Shown here piece by piece: positions 55,552 to 63,310 of a stretch of DNA of 64,000 nt; position 1 is the stretch's first letter, and every line of letters begins with the position of its first letter. Both the position numbers and the translations under genes were made by a program. Where the stretch lies: assembly GCA_964604675.1 (NCBI GenBank), contig CAZSAT010000013.1:1-64000 (forward strand), read 5' to 3'. This DNA is from CAZSAT01 sp964604675. GTDB lineage: Bacteria; Myxococcota_A; UBA796; CAJQPC01. The notes under the pieces are model-generated. The model saw only the letters and a program-made list of their open reading frames with translations. It did no database searches and was not told where the DNA came from.

Positions 55552-56582
55552 CCGCTCCCCGTCGGCGCATTCCGGGGCGCAAGAACCGCGTGCGGCTCTG
55601 GGTGCTCGCCGCCACGATCGTCGCGATCGGGATCCACATGGGCACCTGGTACGGCCTGGGCTGGCAGAGCTACGGCAAGCTCAGCTTCTCGGGCTTCACC
55701 TCGTTGGCGGTCGGCCACATCAACATGGCGGCCGCCTTCTGCCTGGCCCTGCTGGTCAGCCTGGTCATCGCCGGGCGCGTGTTCTGTGGCTACGGCTGCA
55801 AGCTCAGCGCGCTGCAGGAGGCCACCGAGTGGATCTACCGGAAGGTGGGCTACAAGCCGCCTCTGATCCACACCCGTGCGCGTGCCGTGCGCGTGCTCAT
55901 CTGGGTGCCCTACCTGCTGCCCGTGCTCTACGCGTGGCGGGAGGTGGGGCTGTCCACGGCCTATGTGGACCTCGGGGCCGTCGAGCCCTGGACCGCCGAT
56001 CTGCCGCAGACGGTGCTGGGCGCGACCTTCTACTTCGTGAGCATCACGCTGGTGCTGACGGCGGTGTTCGGGCGCCGAGCCTTCTGCCGCCTGGTGTGTC
56101 CCTTCGCGCTGCTGTTCCAGCCCTTCGGGGCGCTGCCGTGGGTGGCCCGCATCCGCCAGACCGGGCGCTGCGTGGACTGTGGTGCCTGCGATCGGGCCTG
56201 TCCGATGGGGGTGGACGTGAGCCGCGAGGTGCTCCGGACCGCCGCGGTCCGCGACCCGGAGTGCATCCGATGCATGATCTGCGTGGACGTCTGCCCCGTG
56301 AAGGGGCTGGGCTACGGCGCGTCGGTGGCCTACCCGCCTCAGCAGCCCGACCTGACGGCCCGTGGTCGGGTGAGCGCCTTCCCCTGGCGGGTCGACGTCG
56401 GGCTCGCGACCCTCGCCGCGGCCGGGGGGGTGTGGGCGGCGACCCGCATCACCGGCTTCCACGTCTTCCTCGGCGCGACGTGGGGCTTGGTGGCCGGCGC
56501 CCTCGCTTGGATGGCGTGGCGACGCTTGCGCCGGGCCCCGGCCGGCGAGACCCGTGAACCCCTCGCGGAGGCCTGCAAGTGA
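55548..56582 (+). CDS. NapH/CcoG-like membrane polyferredoxin
   Basis: A 344-aa protein; ATG overlaps the upstream stop. Four to five membrane helices. Two membrane-edge Cys motifs typical of the NosR/NapH/RdxA group: RVFCGYGCKL (Cys80, Cys84) and RRAFCRLVCPF (Cys180, Cys184). Then two 4Fe-4S motifs: CVDCGACDRACP (208-219) and CIRCMICVDVCP (239-250). All eight cluster Cys are present. Family knowledge: electron transfer from the quinone pool or assembly of terminal oxidases. Here the neighbours are two small membrane proteins and, beyond 56876, a flavin halogenase pair, so it might supply electrons to an unidentified membrane enzyme. Confidence 0.9.
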   Translation: MTAPRRRIPGRKNRVRLWVLAATIVAIGIHMGTWYGLGWQSYGKLSFSGFTSLAVGHINMAAAFCLALLVSLVIAGRVFCGYGCKLSALQEATEWIYRKVGYKPPLIHTRARAVRVLIWVPYLLPVLYAWREVGLSTAYVDLGAVEPWTADLPQTVLGATFYFVSITLVLTAVFGRRAFCRLVCPFALLFQPFGALPWVARIRQTGRCVDCGACDRACPMGVDVSREVLRTAAVRDPECIRCMICVDVCPVKGLGYGASVAYPPQQPDLTARGRVSAFPWRVDVGLATLAAAGGVWAATRITGFHVFLGATWGLVAGALAWMAWRRLRRAPAGETREPLAEACK

Positions 56583-56689
56583 GAGACCTGCCCATGCTGG
56601 TCGGCGTGCTCGTGCTCGTGCTCGTGCTCGTGGTGGTCTTCCTGCTCGTGCCACCCGAGGACGCGCCCTTCATCTACGAGTTCTTCTGA
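56579..56689 (+). CDS. 36-aa membrane microprotein coupled to the ferredoxin
   Basis: GTG 56579 overlaps the ferredoxin stop (GTGA). VRDLPMLVGVLVLVLVLVVV continues as FLLVPPEDAPFIYEFF: one hydrophobic span of 18 residues and an acidic/aromatic tail. The span is encoded by CTCGTG hexanucleotide repeats (about 56606-56630). Similar very small subunits occur in oxidase and dehydrogenase complexes. No family assigned; the tight coupling argues it is real. Confidence 0.6.
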   Translation: MRDLPMLVGVLVLVLVLVVVFLLVPPEDAPFIYEFF

Positions 56690-56794
56690 TCTCGGTGACT
56701 GTGTGTCCTGCACCAGCGGGCCGGGCCATCTGACACGATTGGCCGCGTTCCAGTCGGGCCGCTGAGAGGCGAGGATCGAGCGCGAACCTCGGCC

Positions 56795-56814
56795 GGGCTG
56801 ACGGGCGTCAGCCC
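56795..56814 (+). promoter_or_regulatory. leader hairpin A before the methyltransferase gene
   Basis: GGGCTGAC (56795-56802), loop GGGC, GTCAGCCC (56807-56814): a perfect 8-bp stem with a 4-nt loop. It may end the ferredoxin operon or act in the leader of the next one. The rest of 56690-56875 also holds a CGAGG/CCTCG pair at 56770-56791. Confidence 0.5.
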
Positions 56815-56818
56815 AGCT

Positions 56819-56842
56819 CGGGGTCGTTCCTACGACGCCGTT
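56819..56842 (+). promoter_or_regulatory. weak ECF-like site before the methyltransferase gene
   Basis: CGGGGTC (56819-56825), 13 nt, CGTT (56839-56842). It has the spacing of the three strong sites but lacks their CAA upstream part and has one change in GGGGA. Listed as a weak candidate. Confidence 0.25.
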
Positions 56843-56852
56843 CGACCGGCGT
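56835..56852 (+). promoter_or_regulatory. leader hairpin B before the methyltransferase gene
   Basis: ACGCCG (56835-56840), loop TTCGAC, CGGCGT (56847-56852), a perfect 6-bp stem, followed 11 nt later by the GGGAGG Shine-Dalgarno at 56864-56869. Confidence 0.45.
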
Positions 56853-56875
56853 AGAACCAAGGTGGGAGGTGTGAT

Positions 56876-57937
56876 CTGGCTCCTGACCCGCAGTCCTGGT
56901 TCCACGAGCGGGCGACCCACTACGTCGTGGCGCAGGCGCTCCACCACCTGAACCGGGTGGGCGTGATCGGATCCCTCGAGTGCGACGGTGCCCAGAGCCC
57001 GCGGGAGCTCGCCGAACGCCTGGCGCTCGACCCCCACGTGGTGAGCTGTGTCCTGGACTATGTGGAGCGCGTGGATCCATTGCTGGAGCGCGATGCCGCC
57101 GGGCGGTACGCGCTCGGCGCCTTCGGCCGATCGGTGGTGGAGCGCTTTGGTCGTCGGGATGGCGACGGCCTGTCGCTGAACCTGTTCGATGTGCGCGTGG
57201 GGGCCTACGGACCGGTGTGGTCCGCGCTCGACGCCATGATGACGGGCGAGCGGCCCTACGGTCCTGGCGTGCAGCGCGACGGCGACCACGCAGCCGTTGG
57301 GGTGTACAAGGTGGCCGGTCGCGTGGTGCCGCTCTTGGGTCCGCTGCTGGTCGAAGCAGGCGTGCAGCAGGTGGTGGAGGTGGGTGTGCCGACGGGCATC
57401 GTGCCCGCGCTGCTCGCCGGGCACCCCGGGCTCCGAGGCGTCGGGCTGGACCGCGACGCCAGCGCCTTGCCCGCCGCAGCCGCCAAGGCCCGCGCGCACG
57501 GCGTCGAGGGCATCACCTGGGTGCACGGCGACCTGTTCGAGCCCGCGGGCTGGCTCCACGAGGTCGACGCGACGGCCCGGACCGCCTTGGCGTCCATCCA
57601 CTTCCACGAGCTGGTGGCAGATGGTGGCGAGCGCCTCCGTCGACTGGTCGGCGTGCTGTCGGAGCGCCTGCCCGGTGCGCTCCTGGTGGCCTTCGAGCAG
57701 CCCCGGCTTCCCCACGCCGCCGAGCCCGAGACCGACCCGGTCCTGTGGAGCTACGCGGCGTCCAACGTCCTGATCCACCACCTGATCAAGAACGCGCGCA
57801 TCCTGGACCTCGCCGGATGGAAGGGCCTGCTCGAGGGCACGGGAGCGGTGCTCGAGCGCACGGGTCCCCTCGGCTTCCTCGGGTACCACCTCTTCGTCTG
57901 GCGGCTTCCAGGGGGCGCACGGGAGACACCCGCATGA
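56876..57937 (+). CDS. SAM-dependent O-methyltransferase-like protein, possible CTG start
   Basis: The frame opens after a TAG at 56852-56854. The best Shine-Dalgarno (GGGAGG, 56864-56869) is 6 nt from CTG 56876, giving MAPDPQSWFHERATHYVVAQ...; the first standard start is GTG 56927, without a good Shine-Dalgarno, and would drop 17 residues that read like real coding (WFHERATHYVVAQALHHL). Winged-helix dimerisation-type N-terminus (VGVIGSLECDGAQSPRELAE; YALGAFGRSVVERFG), then a Rossmann core with a degenerate SAM loop VVEVGVPTGIVPALL and GLDRDA, ITWVHGDLFEP, HFHELVAD. Length (353 aa from CTG) fits plant-type O-methyltransferases. The stop overlaps the halogenase start (ATGA). Likely methylates the same metabolite. 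Confidence 0.8.
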   Translation: MAPDPQSWFHERATHYVVAQALHHLNRVGVIGSLECDGAQSPRELAERLALDPHVVSCVLDYVERVDPLLERDAAGRYALGAFGRSVVERFGRRDGDGLSLNLFDVRVGAYGPVWSALDAMMTGERPYGPGVQRDGDHAAVGVYKVAGRVVPLLGPLLVEAGVQQVVEVGVPTGIVPALLAGHPGLRGVGLDRDASALPAAAAKARAHGVEGITWVHGDLFEPAGWLHEVDATARTALASIHFHELVADGGERLRRLVGVLSERLPGALLVAFEQPRLPHAAEPETDPVLWSYAASNVLIHHLIKNARILDLAGWKGLLEGTGAVLERTGPLGFLGYHLFVWRLPGGARETPA

Positions 57938-59628
57938 GCGACTTCGACGTCATCGTTGTCGGGGGCGGCCCAGCCGGCGCCACCGTGGCCACCTACATGG
58001 CTCTGTGGGGCCATCGGGTGCTGCTCTACGAGAAGAGCGACTTCCCCCGCTACCGCCTGGGTGAGTCGCTCCTGCCGAGCACGATGCCCGTGCTCGAGGA
58101 CTTCGGCCTGCTCGACAAGATGGAGGCCCTGGGCTTTCCGCGCAAGACCGGTGGCAGCTTCACCTGGGGCAAGCAGGAGGAGCCCTGGTCGGTGCGCTTC
58201 TCCGAGAACCCCTTCCTGCCCTACCCCTACGCGTACCACGTCGATCGCTCGGTGTTCGACGCAGTGCTGCTCGACCGGGCGCGCGAGGCGGGGGTGGAGG
58301 TGAGGCGGGCGACGGTCGACGAGCCCGTGCTCGATGGGGACCGCGTGGTGGGGGTGCGGGCCCATGCGACCGGGGAGCCTCAGCACGAGGAGCTCGCACC
58401 CTTCGTGGTCGACGCCTCGGGCCCGGCGTCGGTGCTGGGGGACCGGCTGACGCTCCGCACCTACGACGGCGGCATGCGCCAGACCTCGCTGCACACCTAC
58501 TACCGTGGGGTGGCCGGCGAGCCCGCCGGGCAGGAAGGTCATGTGATCGTGACCAGCTGCGAGCACGGCTGGTTCTGGTACATCCCGATGAGCGGCGGCG
58601 ATCTGGGCGAGGCGAGCGTCGGGCTCGTCACCGGGCAGGAGTTCCGCCCGGAGATCAAGGAGCTGGGCGCCGAGGGCTTCTTCGAGAAGGCGCTGTCGGG
58701 CGCCCCCCGGGTGCAGGCGATGATCGGTCCGCGCGCCGAGCGGGTGGGGGCCGTGCGCGGCATCAAGGACTGGGCCTTCGCCTGCGGTCGGATGGCCGGC
58801 CCCGGATACTTCCTCGCAGGCGATGCTGCGGCGTTCGTCGACCCCTTGCTGTCGACCGGCGTGACCCTGGCGATGCTCGCGGGGTACTCGGCGGCGGTGT
58901 GCCTGTCGACGGCGCTGGCCGATCCGGGCATGGAAGCGGACGCCACGGCGTTCTACGACACGAACTACAAGCGCATGTACTCGGTCACCCGGGACTGCCT
59001 GATGTACTTCTACTCGGGCAACGCCAGCCGAGAAGGCGTGTTCTGGGAGGCTCGGCGGCTGATGAGGTTCGGCGAGAACGCCGGGGCCAAGCAAGCGTTC
59101 AGCCACCTCGTGAACACGGTGGCGGCGAACCCGCACCCGGCCGCGCGGAAGCAGATCCACATGTTCAAGCAGTTCATGGCCCACCTCGAGCACCCGCTCG
59201 GCGAGATGAGGAAGGAGCCGGCCTTCCGGCTCCTCATGGAGGAGCACGGCGCTCCCTGCCTGCCGCTGTCCGCGCTGTCGGACGACACCATCTGCCGACC
59301 GAACGGCAGCGTGAGCGAAGCCTGTGTGATCGACGACCGCGAGCATCGGCTGCGCAAGGAGCGTGGCATCGCCTACGACCAGGACCGCCCGGTCTTCTCG
59401 TCCACGGCGTCGTGGTTGCTCGGACGCAACTTCGCCCCGCTGTCGGGCGAGGCGGTGGAGCTGTTGCAGGAGGCCGGAGAGAAGGGCTGCACGTGGTCCG
59501 AGCTGGTCGACCGTCTCTCCGAGACCTGGTTCATGTCGCGCGACGAGGCCGAGGTCGAGGGGCTCCGGGTCCTCGGAGACCTGCACCGCGAAGCGTTCGT
59601 GCGGCTGCACCCTCCTCCAGCCGCCTGA
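57934..59628 (+). CDS. FAD-dependent halogenase-like oxidoreductase
   Basis: A 564-aa protein; ATG overlaps the upstream stop (ATGA). FAD-binding start VIVVGGGPAGATVATYMALW (7-26), GESLLPS (43-49), the flavin-halogenase signature GWFWYIP (WxWxIP, 213-218), and GYFLAGDAAAFVDPLLSTG (291-309), as in FADH2-dependent halogenases of the CndH/chlorinating-PKS-tailoring group. C-terminal 150 residues are an extra domain. The Lys of tryptophan halogenases is not evident, so the substrate may be carrier-bound or phenolic, or the enzyme may be a halogenase-family monooxygenase. With the coupled methyltransferase it forms a two-gene tailoring pair. Confidence 0.88.
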   Translation: MSDFDVIVVGGGPAGATVATYMALWGHRVLLYEKSDFPRYRLGESLLPSTMPVLEDFGLLDKMEALGFPRKTGGSFTWGKQEEPWSVRFSENPFLPYPYAYHVDRSVFDAVLLDRAREAGVEVRRATVDEPVLDGDRVVGVRAHATGEPQHEELAPFVVDASGPASVLGDRLTLRTYDGGMRQTSLHTYYRGVAGEPAGQEGHVIVTSCEHGWFWYIPMSGGDLGEASVGLVTGQEFRPEIKELGAEGFFEKALSGAPRVQAMIGPRAERVGAVRGIKDWAFACGRMAGPGYFLAGDAAAFVDPLLSTGVTLAMLAGYSAAVCLSTALADPGMEADATAFYDTNYKRMYSVTRDCLMYFYSGNASREGVFWEARRLMRFGENAGAKQAFSHLVNTVAANPHPAARKQIHMFKQFMAHLEHPLGEMRKEPAFRLLMEEHGAPCLPLSALSDDTICRPNGSVSEACVIDDREHRLRKERGIAYDQDRPVFSSTASWLLGRNFAPLSGEAVELLQEAGEKGCTWSELVDRLSETWFMSRDEAEVEGLRVLGDLHREAFVRLHPPPAA

Positions 59629-59635
59629 CGGGTTC

Positions 59636-61327
59636 CTACAGCGTCTTCAGGAACATCACCAGCTGCGCACGTTCCGTGTCGGTCAGTTCCGTCCCGTCGG
59701 GGCCCAGGAGCACCGTGTCGTGGCCGGCGTTCGACAGCCCGGGCCGGCTGGTGTCCATCCAGGCCTCGTCCTCGCGCCAGGCCTCGGGGATCGCCTCGCC
59801 GGTCGGGTAGCCGACGCAGTCCGAATCGAAGTCCGTGGCGGGGTCGTCGGCGGGCCCCTGGTAGAAGCTCGTGGGGCGCTCCGCCGCCGGACGCAACAGG
59901 TCGCAGAGCGTGGGCACGGCGTTGTTGTGCAGGTAGGGGTAGCGCGCCCAGATGCCGTCCAAAGGCGGCGGGACGTAGCCCGCGTCCTCGGCGCGGATCA
60001 CGGTGTCCATCCAGCCGGAGATCGCCAGCGCGTTGAGCGGGCCCTCCAGGTGGGCCATGCCCTGCGCGCGGCCCGGGTCGGTGCCCACGTCGAAGCGCGG
60101 CGTGCTGCCGTGGTACCAGACCCTCGTGGTCGCGAAGCGCTCCACGGGGTCGGTCACGTCGCCCTCCCAGCCCTTGTCGTAGCGCCCGTGGCAGCTCGCG
60201 CAGCGGTCGTCGAACAGCGCCTGGCCCGCTACCGCCTGGGCCTCGTCCAGCCCCTCGGTGCCGAAGAAGTCGGTCCACCGTGGGGCCTCGGTGGCGAAGA
60301 TGGCCACGGTGACCTCGTCGACCACCTGCTGCTCGTCCTCGAGCCAGCCCTCCAGCGCGGTCAGGTCGGTGCCGCGCCCGATCTCGTTCCACAGGAAGTT
60401 CGTGAGGGCGGGGTTGCCGGAGACCAGGGCGCCGTCGGCGAGCCAGCGGGTCTTGTACTTCAGGGTCCACCAGACCATCGGCTTGCTGTCGGCGATCTCG
60501 ACCTCGAAGCCGCTGGCGGCCGGATCGCTCTCGAGCGCCGCCGACCGGGTCGCCCAGGCGTCCGGGTTGCGGCGGGCCAGGCTCAGGCCCACCTGGGCCA
60601 GGGAGCTGTCGAGTCCGAGCACCTCCGGGTCCTTCGAGCCGACCGCGGGCAAGACCTCCTGCAGCGCCTCGTACATGGCGATCTCACCCTCGGTGGGATC
60701 GGTGAGCTCGATGAAGATCTCGGTCGACACCGCCGGCACGAGGTTCGACGCCATGTGGAAGAAGGCGTTGGGGCGCGAGCGCCGGCTGCTCAGCCCCATC
60801 ACGGTGCGCCCGAAGAGCTCGCTGGCGTGGCACACCGCACAGCTGAAGTTCAGGGCGTCGCCGTGCTCCATCGACACGACCGCCACGCCCATCGGGTCGC
60901 CCGGTTCGGCACCCTCGGGACGCGGAAGGGCGTAGATGCCCTCGGCGGAGTCGTCCGGGTACGGCGGCAGGTCGAGCAGCTCGTAGAGGGTGTCGAGGTC
61001 CGCGAAGCCGAGGAAGTCGACGAAGAGCTGCTCGAAGGAGGCGTTGTCCGGATCCGAGAACATGGAGACCAGAGGCCAGTAGGGCACCTGGATCCCGGTG
61101 ACCGACACCGGCCAGGCATAGGCGTGCAGCAGGCCCTGCCGCCGGACCTCGGCGAGGTGGTCGTCGTCCAGCTCGTAGATGTTGCCGCGGTGGGTGCCGG
61201 GCTCGACCCACGCCTGCTCGGACCAGTCCGCGACCGCCCGGTCGCACACGCCGTCGGCGTTCGCGTCGAGCCCGCGCTCGCAGCCCGGCGGCTCGGGGGC
61301 GCAGGCCAGGAGGAGCGTCAGCGTCAT
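59636..61327 (-). CDS. di-haem c-type lipoprotein
   Basis: A 563-aa protein; ATG 61325-61327, lipobox MTLTLLLAC (Cys9). Two c-type haem sites: CAVCH (163-167) and CASCH (376-380). The gap between haem motifs (about 210 residues) and the AQAVAGQALFDDRCASCHGRY context resemble di-haem cytochrome-c peroxidase/MauG-like proteins or large c-type lipoproteins of myxobacteria. Other features: NAFFHMASNLVP, GPLNALAISGWMDTVI (the YxxH-like loop before a Met/His sixth ligand) and YLHNNAVPTLCDLL. Role: periplasmic or outer-membrane electron transfer or peroxidase; not decided by sequence. Convergent with the halogenase (7 bp). Confidence 0.88.
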   Translation of the reverse strand: MTLTLLLACAPEPPGCERGLDANADGVCDRAVADWSEQAWVEPGTHRGNIYELDDDHLAEVRRQGLLHAYAWPVSVTGIQVPYWPLVSMFSDPDNASFEQLFVDFLGFADLDTLYELLDLPPYPDDSAEGIYALPRPEGAEPGDPMGVAVVSMEHGDALNFSCAVCHASELFGRTVMGLSSRRSRPNAFFHMASNLVPAVSTEIFIELTDPTEGEIAMYEALQEVLPAVGSKDPEVLGLDSSLAQVGLSLARRNPDAWATRSAALESDPAASGFEVEIADSKPMVWWTLKYKTRWLADGALVSGNPALTNFLWNEIGRGTDLTALEGWLEDEQQVVDEVTVAIFATEAPRWTDFFGTEGLDEAQAVAGQALFDDRCASCHGRYDKGWEGDVTDPVERFATTRVWYHGSTPRFDVGTDPGRAQGMAHLEGPLNALAISGWMDTVIRAEDAGYVPPPLDGIWARYPYLHNNAVPTLCDLLRPAAERPTSFYQGPADDPATDFDSDCVGYPTGEAIPEAWREDEAWMDTSRPGLSNAGHDTVLLGPDGTELTDTERAQLVMFLKTL

Positions 61328-61379
61328 GCGGGCATCGTAGCTGCGAACCCGCGGCCCGGGCGCCCGCGGCTCGCCAGGC

Positions 61380-62831
61380 TCACCTCCGCTCCAGGTACGC
61401 GTACCAGGGCTGCCCGGCGGGCTCGATGGTCACCGCCTCCAGCGCCCACTCCGGGTCTTCCAACAGGGCCAGGCCGCGCCCCCCGCTCTCGCTGACCAGG
61501 TCGGCGTTGGTCACCACGGCACCCGAGCCGGCCGGCGGCGACCAGGCCTCCCACACCGTGGGCAGGGCCACGCCCTCGAGCCCGGCCCGGAGCACGATGG
61601 AGCGGCTGCCCAGCGTGCTCGCGACCTGGCCCGTGGGTGGGGGGTGGCGTGCGAGCCAGACCCCGAGCTGCCGGGCGGCCAGCGAGTCCTCGGTGAAGTC
61701 CGGTGCGGGTCCCCTCATCGGTCCCCAGATCGCCTCCAGGGCGCAGACCGCCGCCACCAGCAGCACCGAGGGGCCGGGCGCGCCGAGCCGCGTGCGTGCT
61801 GCCGTCAGCGCCACCGCGACCAGCACGAGTCCGAGCGGCAGCAGGAACATCAGGTTCGCCGCCGTCGACGCCTGCCCACGCGCGGCCGGCACCAGGGTGA
61901 TGGCGACCAGGGGTGCCAGCCCCAGGCTCAGCAGAGCGGCCGCGCGCCAGCCCCGCACCGCGAGGAGGGCCCCTCCCATCATCACGAGCACCATGGTGGC
62001 CAGTCCGGTGCTCTCGACGAGCCCACGAGCCATGAAGGGCACCGCCTCTGGGGCTTCCGCGAACATCCCCGTGAGGTGCACGGCGTGCCGATCCACGCCG
62101 CGGTCCAGGGCGTCCAACACCCACAAGCGGTAGCCGGTGGGCACGCTCGCGGCCCCGTGCAAGGCCACGAGGTCCTCGATCGGCCAGGTGCCGTACCAGG
62201 TCTGCGCGAGGTGGCTCCACGCCAGGGGCTTGGGCCCCAGGACCCCCCAGAGGGCCTTGGGGGTGAGCGCGAGCACCCCGAGGCCCGCCCACCGCCAGCG
62301 TCCGAGCAGGAGGGCGGCAGCCGCCAGGGCCACCGGCACGACCAGGCCCTCGGCTCTGGCCAGCGGCGCCAGGGAGGCCAGCGCGAAGGCCCAGCCCCAG
62401 CGATCGCGCACGGCGAGGCCGACGGCACCGGCGACGAGCAGCCAGGTGAGCGGGCGCGCGTCCAGCACCTCGGCGTGCTCGAGCACCGCGGGTGACAGGG
62501 CCCAGAGCGCGACGACGGCGCGCGCACTCCACGGTCCGGCGAGGCGCCACGCCATGGCGTGCAGGGGCATGGCGACGAGGCCGGCGACGATCAGGTTCGC
62601 GAGCCGCGCGGCGCCCACCCCGTCGCCCCCGGTGAAGGGCACCATGAGCGCAGGCCACAGCGGGGGCCAGTAGCCGGGGTCGAGCACCGCGCCGACCCCG
62701 CGCCAGCTCTGGGCGAGCGCCAGCATCTCCAGGCCGTCGGGGCTCTCGCGGGCCGGTCCGGCCACGCTCAGCAGCAGGATCAGCGTCCAGGCCGTGACGA
62801 GCACGCGCTCCTCGCGCTCGCTGACCTTCAT
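61380..62831 (-). CDS. polytopic membrane protein, GT-C/PMT-like
   Basis: A 483-aa protein; ATG 62829-62831 overlaps the upstream stop (ATGA). About ten membrane helices (VLVTAWTLILLLSVAGPA; LANLIVAGLVAMPLHAMAW; LLLGRWRWAGLGVLALTPKA; LMFLLPLGLVLVAVALTAAR). The first outer loop DGLEMLALAQSWRGVGAVLD and HAEVLDARPLTWLLVAG resemble GT39/GT87-type arabinosyl/mannosyl transferases without a clear DD catalytic pair. The C-terminal 90 residues are soluble (GRGLALLEDPEWALEAVTIE). Operon with the small TM protein and the FG-GAP/ASPIC protein upstream. Confidence 0.78.
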   Translation of the reverse strand: MKVSEREERVLVTAWTLILLLSVAGPARESPDGLEMLALAQSWRGVGAVLDPGYWPPLWPALMVPFTGGDGVGAARLANLIVAGLVAMPLHAMAWRLAGPWSARAVVALWALSPAVLEHAEVLDARPLTWLLVAGAVGLAVRDRWGWAFALASLAPLARAEGLVVPVALAAAALLLGRWRWAGLGVLALTPKALWGVLGPKPLAWSHLAQTWYGTWPIEDLVALHGAASVPTGYRLWVLDALDRGVDRHAVHLTGMFAEAPEAVPFMARGLVESTGLATMVLVMMGGALLAVRGWRAAALLSLGLAPLVAITLVPAARGQASTAANLMFLLPLGLVLVAVALTAARTRLGAPGPSVLLVAAVCALEAIWGPMRGPAPDFTEDSLAARQLGVWLARHPPPTGQVASTLGSRSIVLRAGLEGVALPTVWEAWSPPAGSGAVVTNADLVSESGGRGLALLEDPEWALEAVTIEPAGQPWYAYLERR

Positions 62832-63301
62832 GGAGCCAGTCGGGTGAGGGCGTAGCGGGCCGCCAGCCGGTCTTCGGCGGTGGGACCGTCGACGGCGGCC
62901 CGCTCGAGCAGGGCGCGGTCGCGGGGGTCGCCGCGCAGGCCGAGCTCGAGCGCGGCGAGCCCTGCGGCTCCTGGCGTGGCCCAGACCGCCTCGTCGGGAA
63001 GCTCGCCCTTGCGGATGGTGGCGGCCACGGCGCCCAGGGGTGGCAGCGTGTCCGGGCCGCCGGCCCGCGCCAGCCGCTCGCCCACCACGGCGACCGACCG
63101 CACGCTGGTCGAGCGCCAGGCCATGGCGTCGGGCCAACCGGCGAGCAGCTGGCGGCGCACCTCGGGCAGGTCCGGGGGGGCTTGCTCGACGGCGGCCACC
63201 GCCGCGCGGGCGGCGGCTTCCCGTCGAGCGTCGTGCACGTCCTGTCGGATCCAGGCGAGGGCCAGGGCGACGAGCAGCGCGAGGGCCGTTCCGATCCGCA
63301 C
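62828..63301 (-). CDS. 157-aa N-anchored protein
   Basis: GTG 63299-63301 opens MRIGTALALLVALALAWIRQD, one N-terminal membrane anchor, then a helical domain with HEAT- or TPR-like Ala/Leu periodicity (LPPLGAVAATIRKGELPDEAVW; LAALELGLRGDPRDRALLE). Its stop overlaps the start of the polytopic protein. It lies 10 bp after the FG-GAP/ASPIC gene. No enzymatic motif; likely an accessory subunit. Confidence 0.75.
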   Translation of the reverse strand: MRIGTALALLVALALAWIRQDVHDARREAAARAAVAAVEQAPPDLPEVRRQLLAGWPDAMAWRSTSVRSVAVVGERLARAGGPDTLPPLGAVAATIRKGELPDEAVWATPGAAGLAALELGLRGDPRDRALLERAAVDGPTAEDRLAARYALTRLAP

Positions 63302-63310
63302 GCGATCAGT

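Noticed and set aside
56690..56875. A riboswitch upstream of the methyltransferase (SAM-type).
   Set aside because: Hairpins are present but none of the conserved SAM-riboswitch cores could be recognised.
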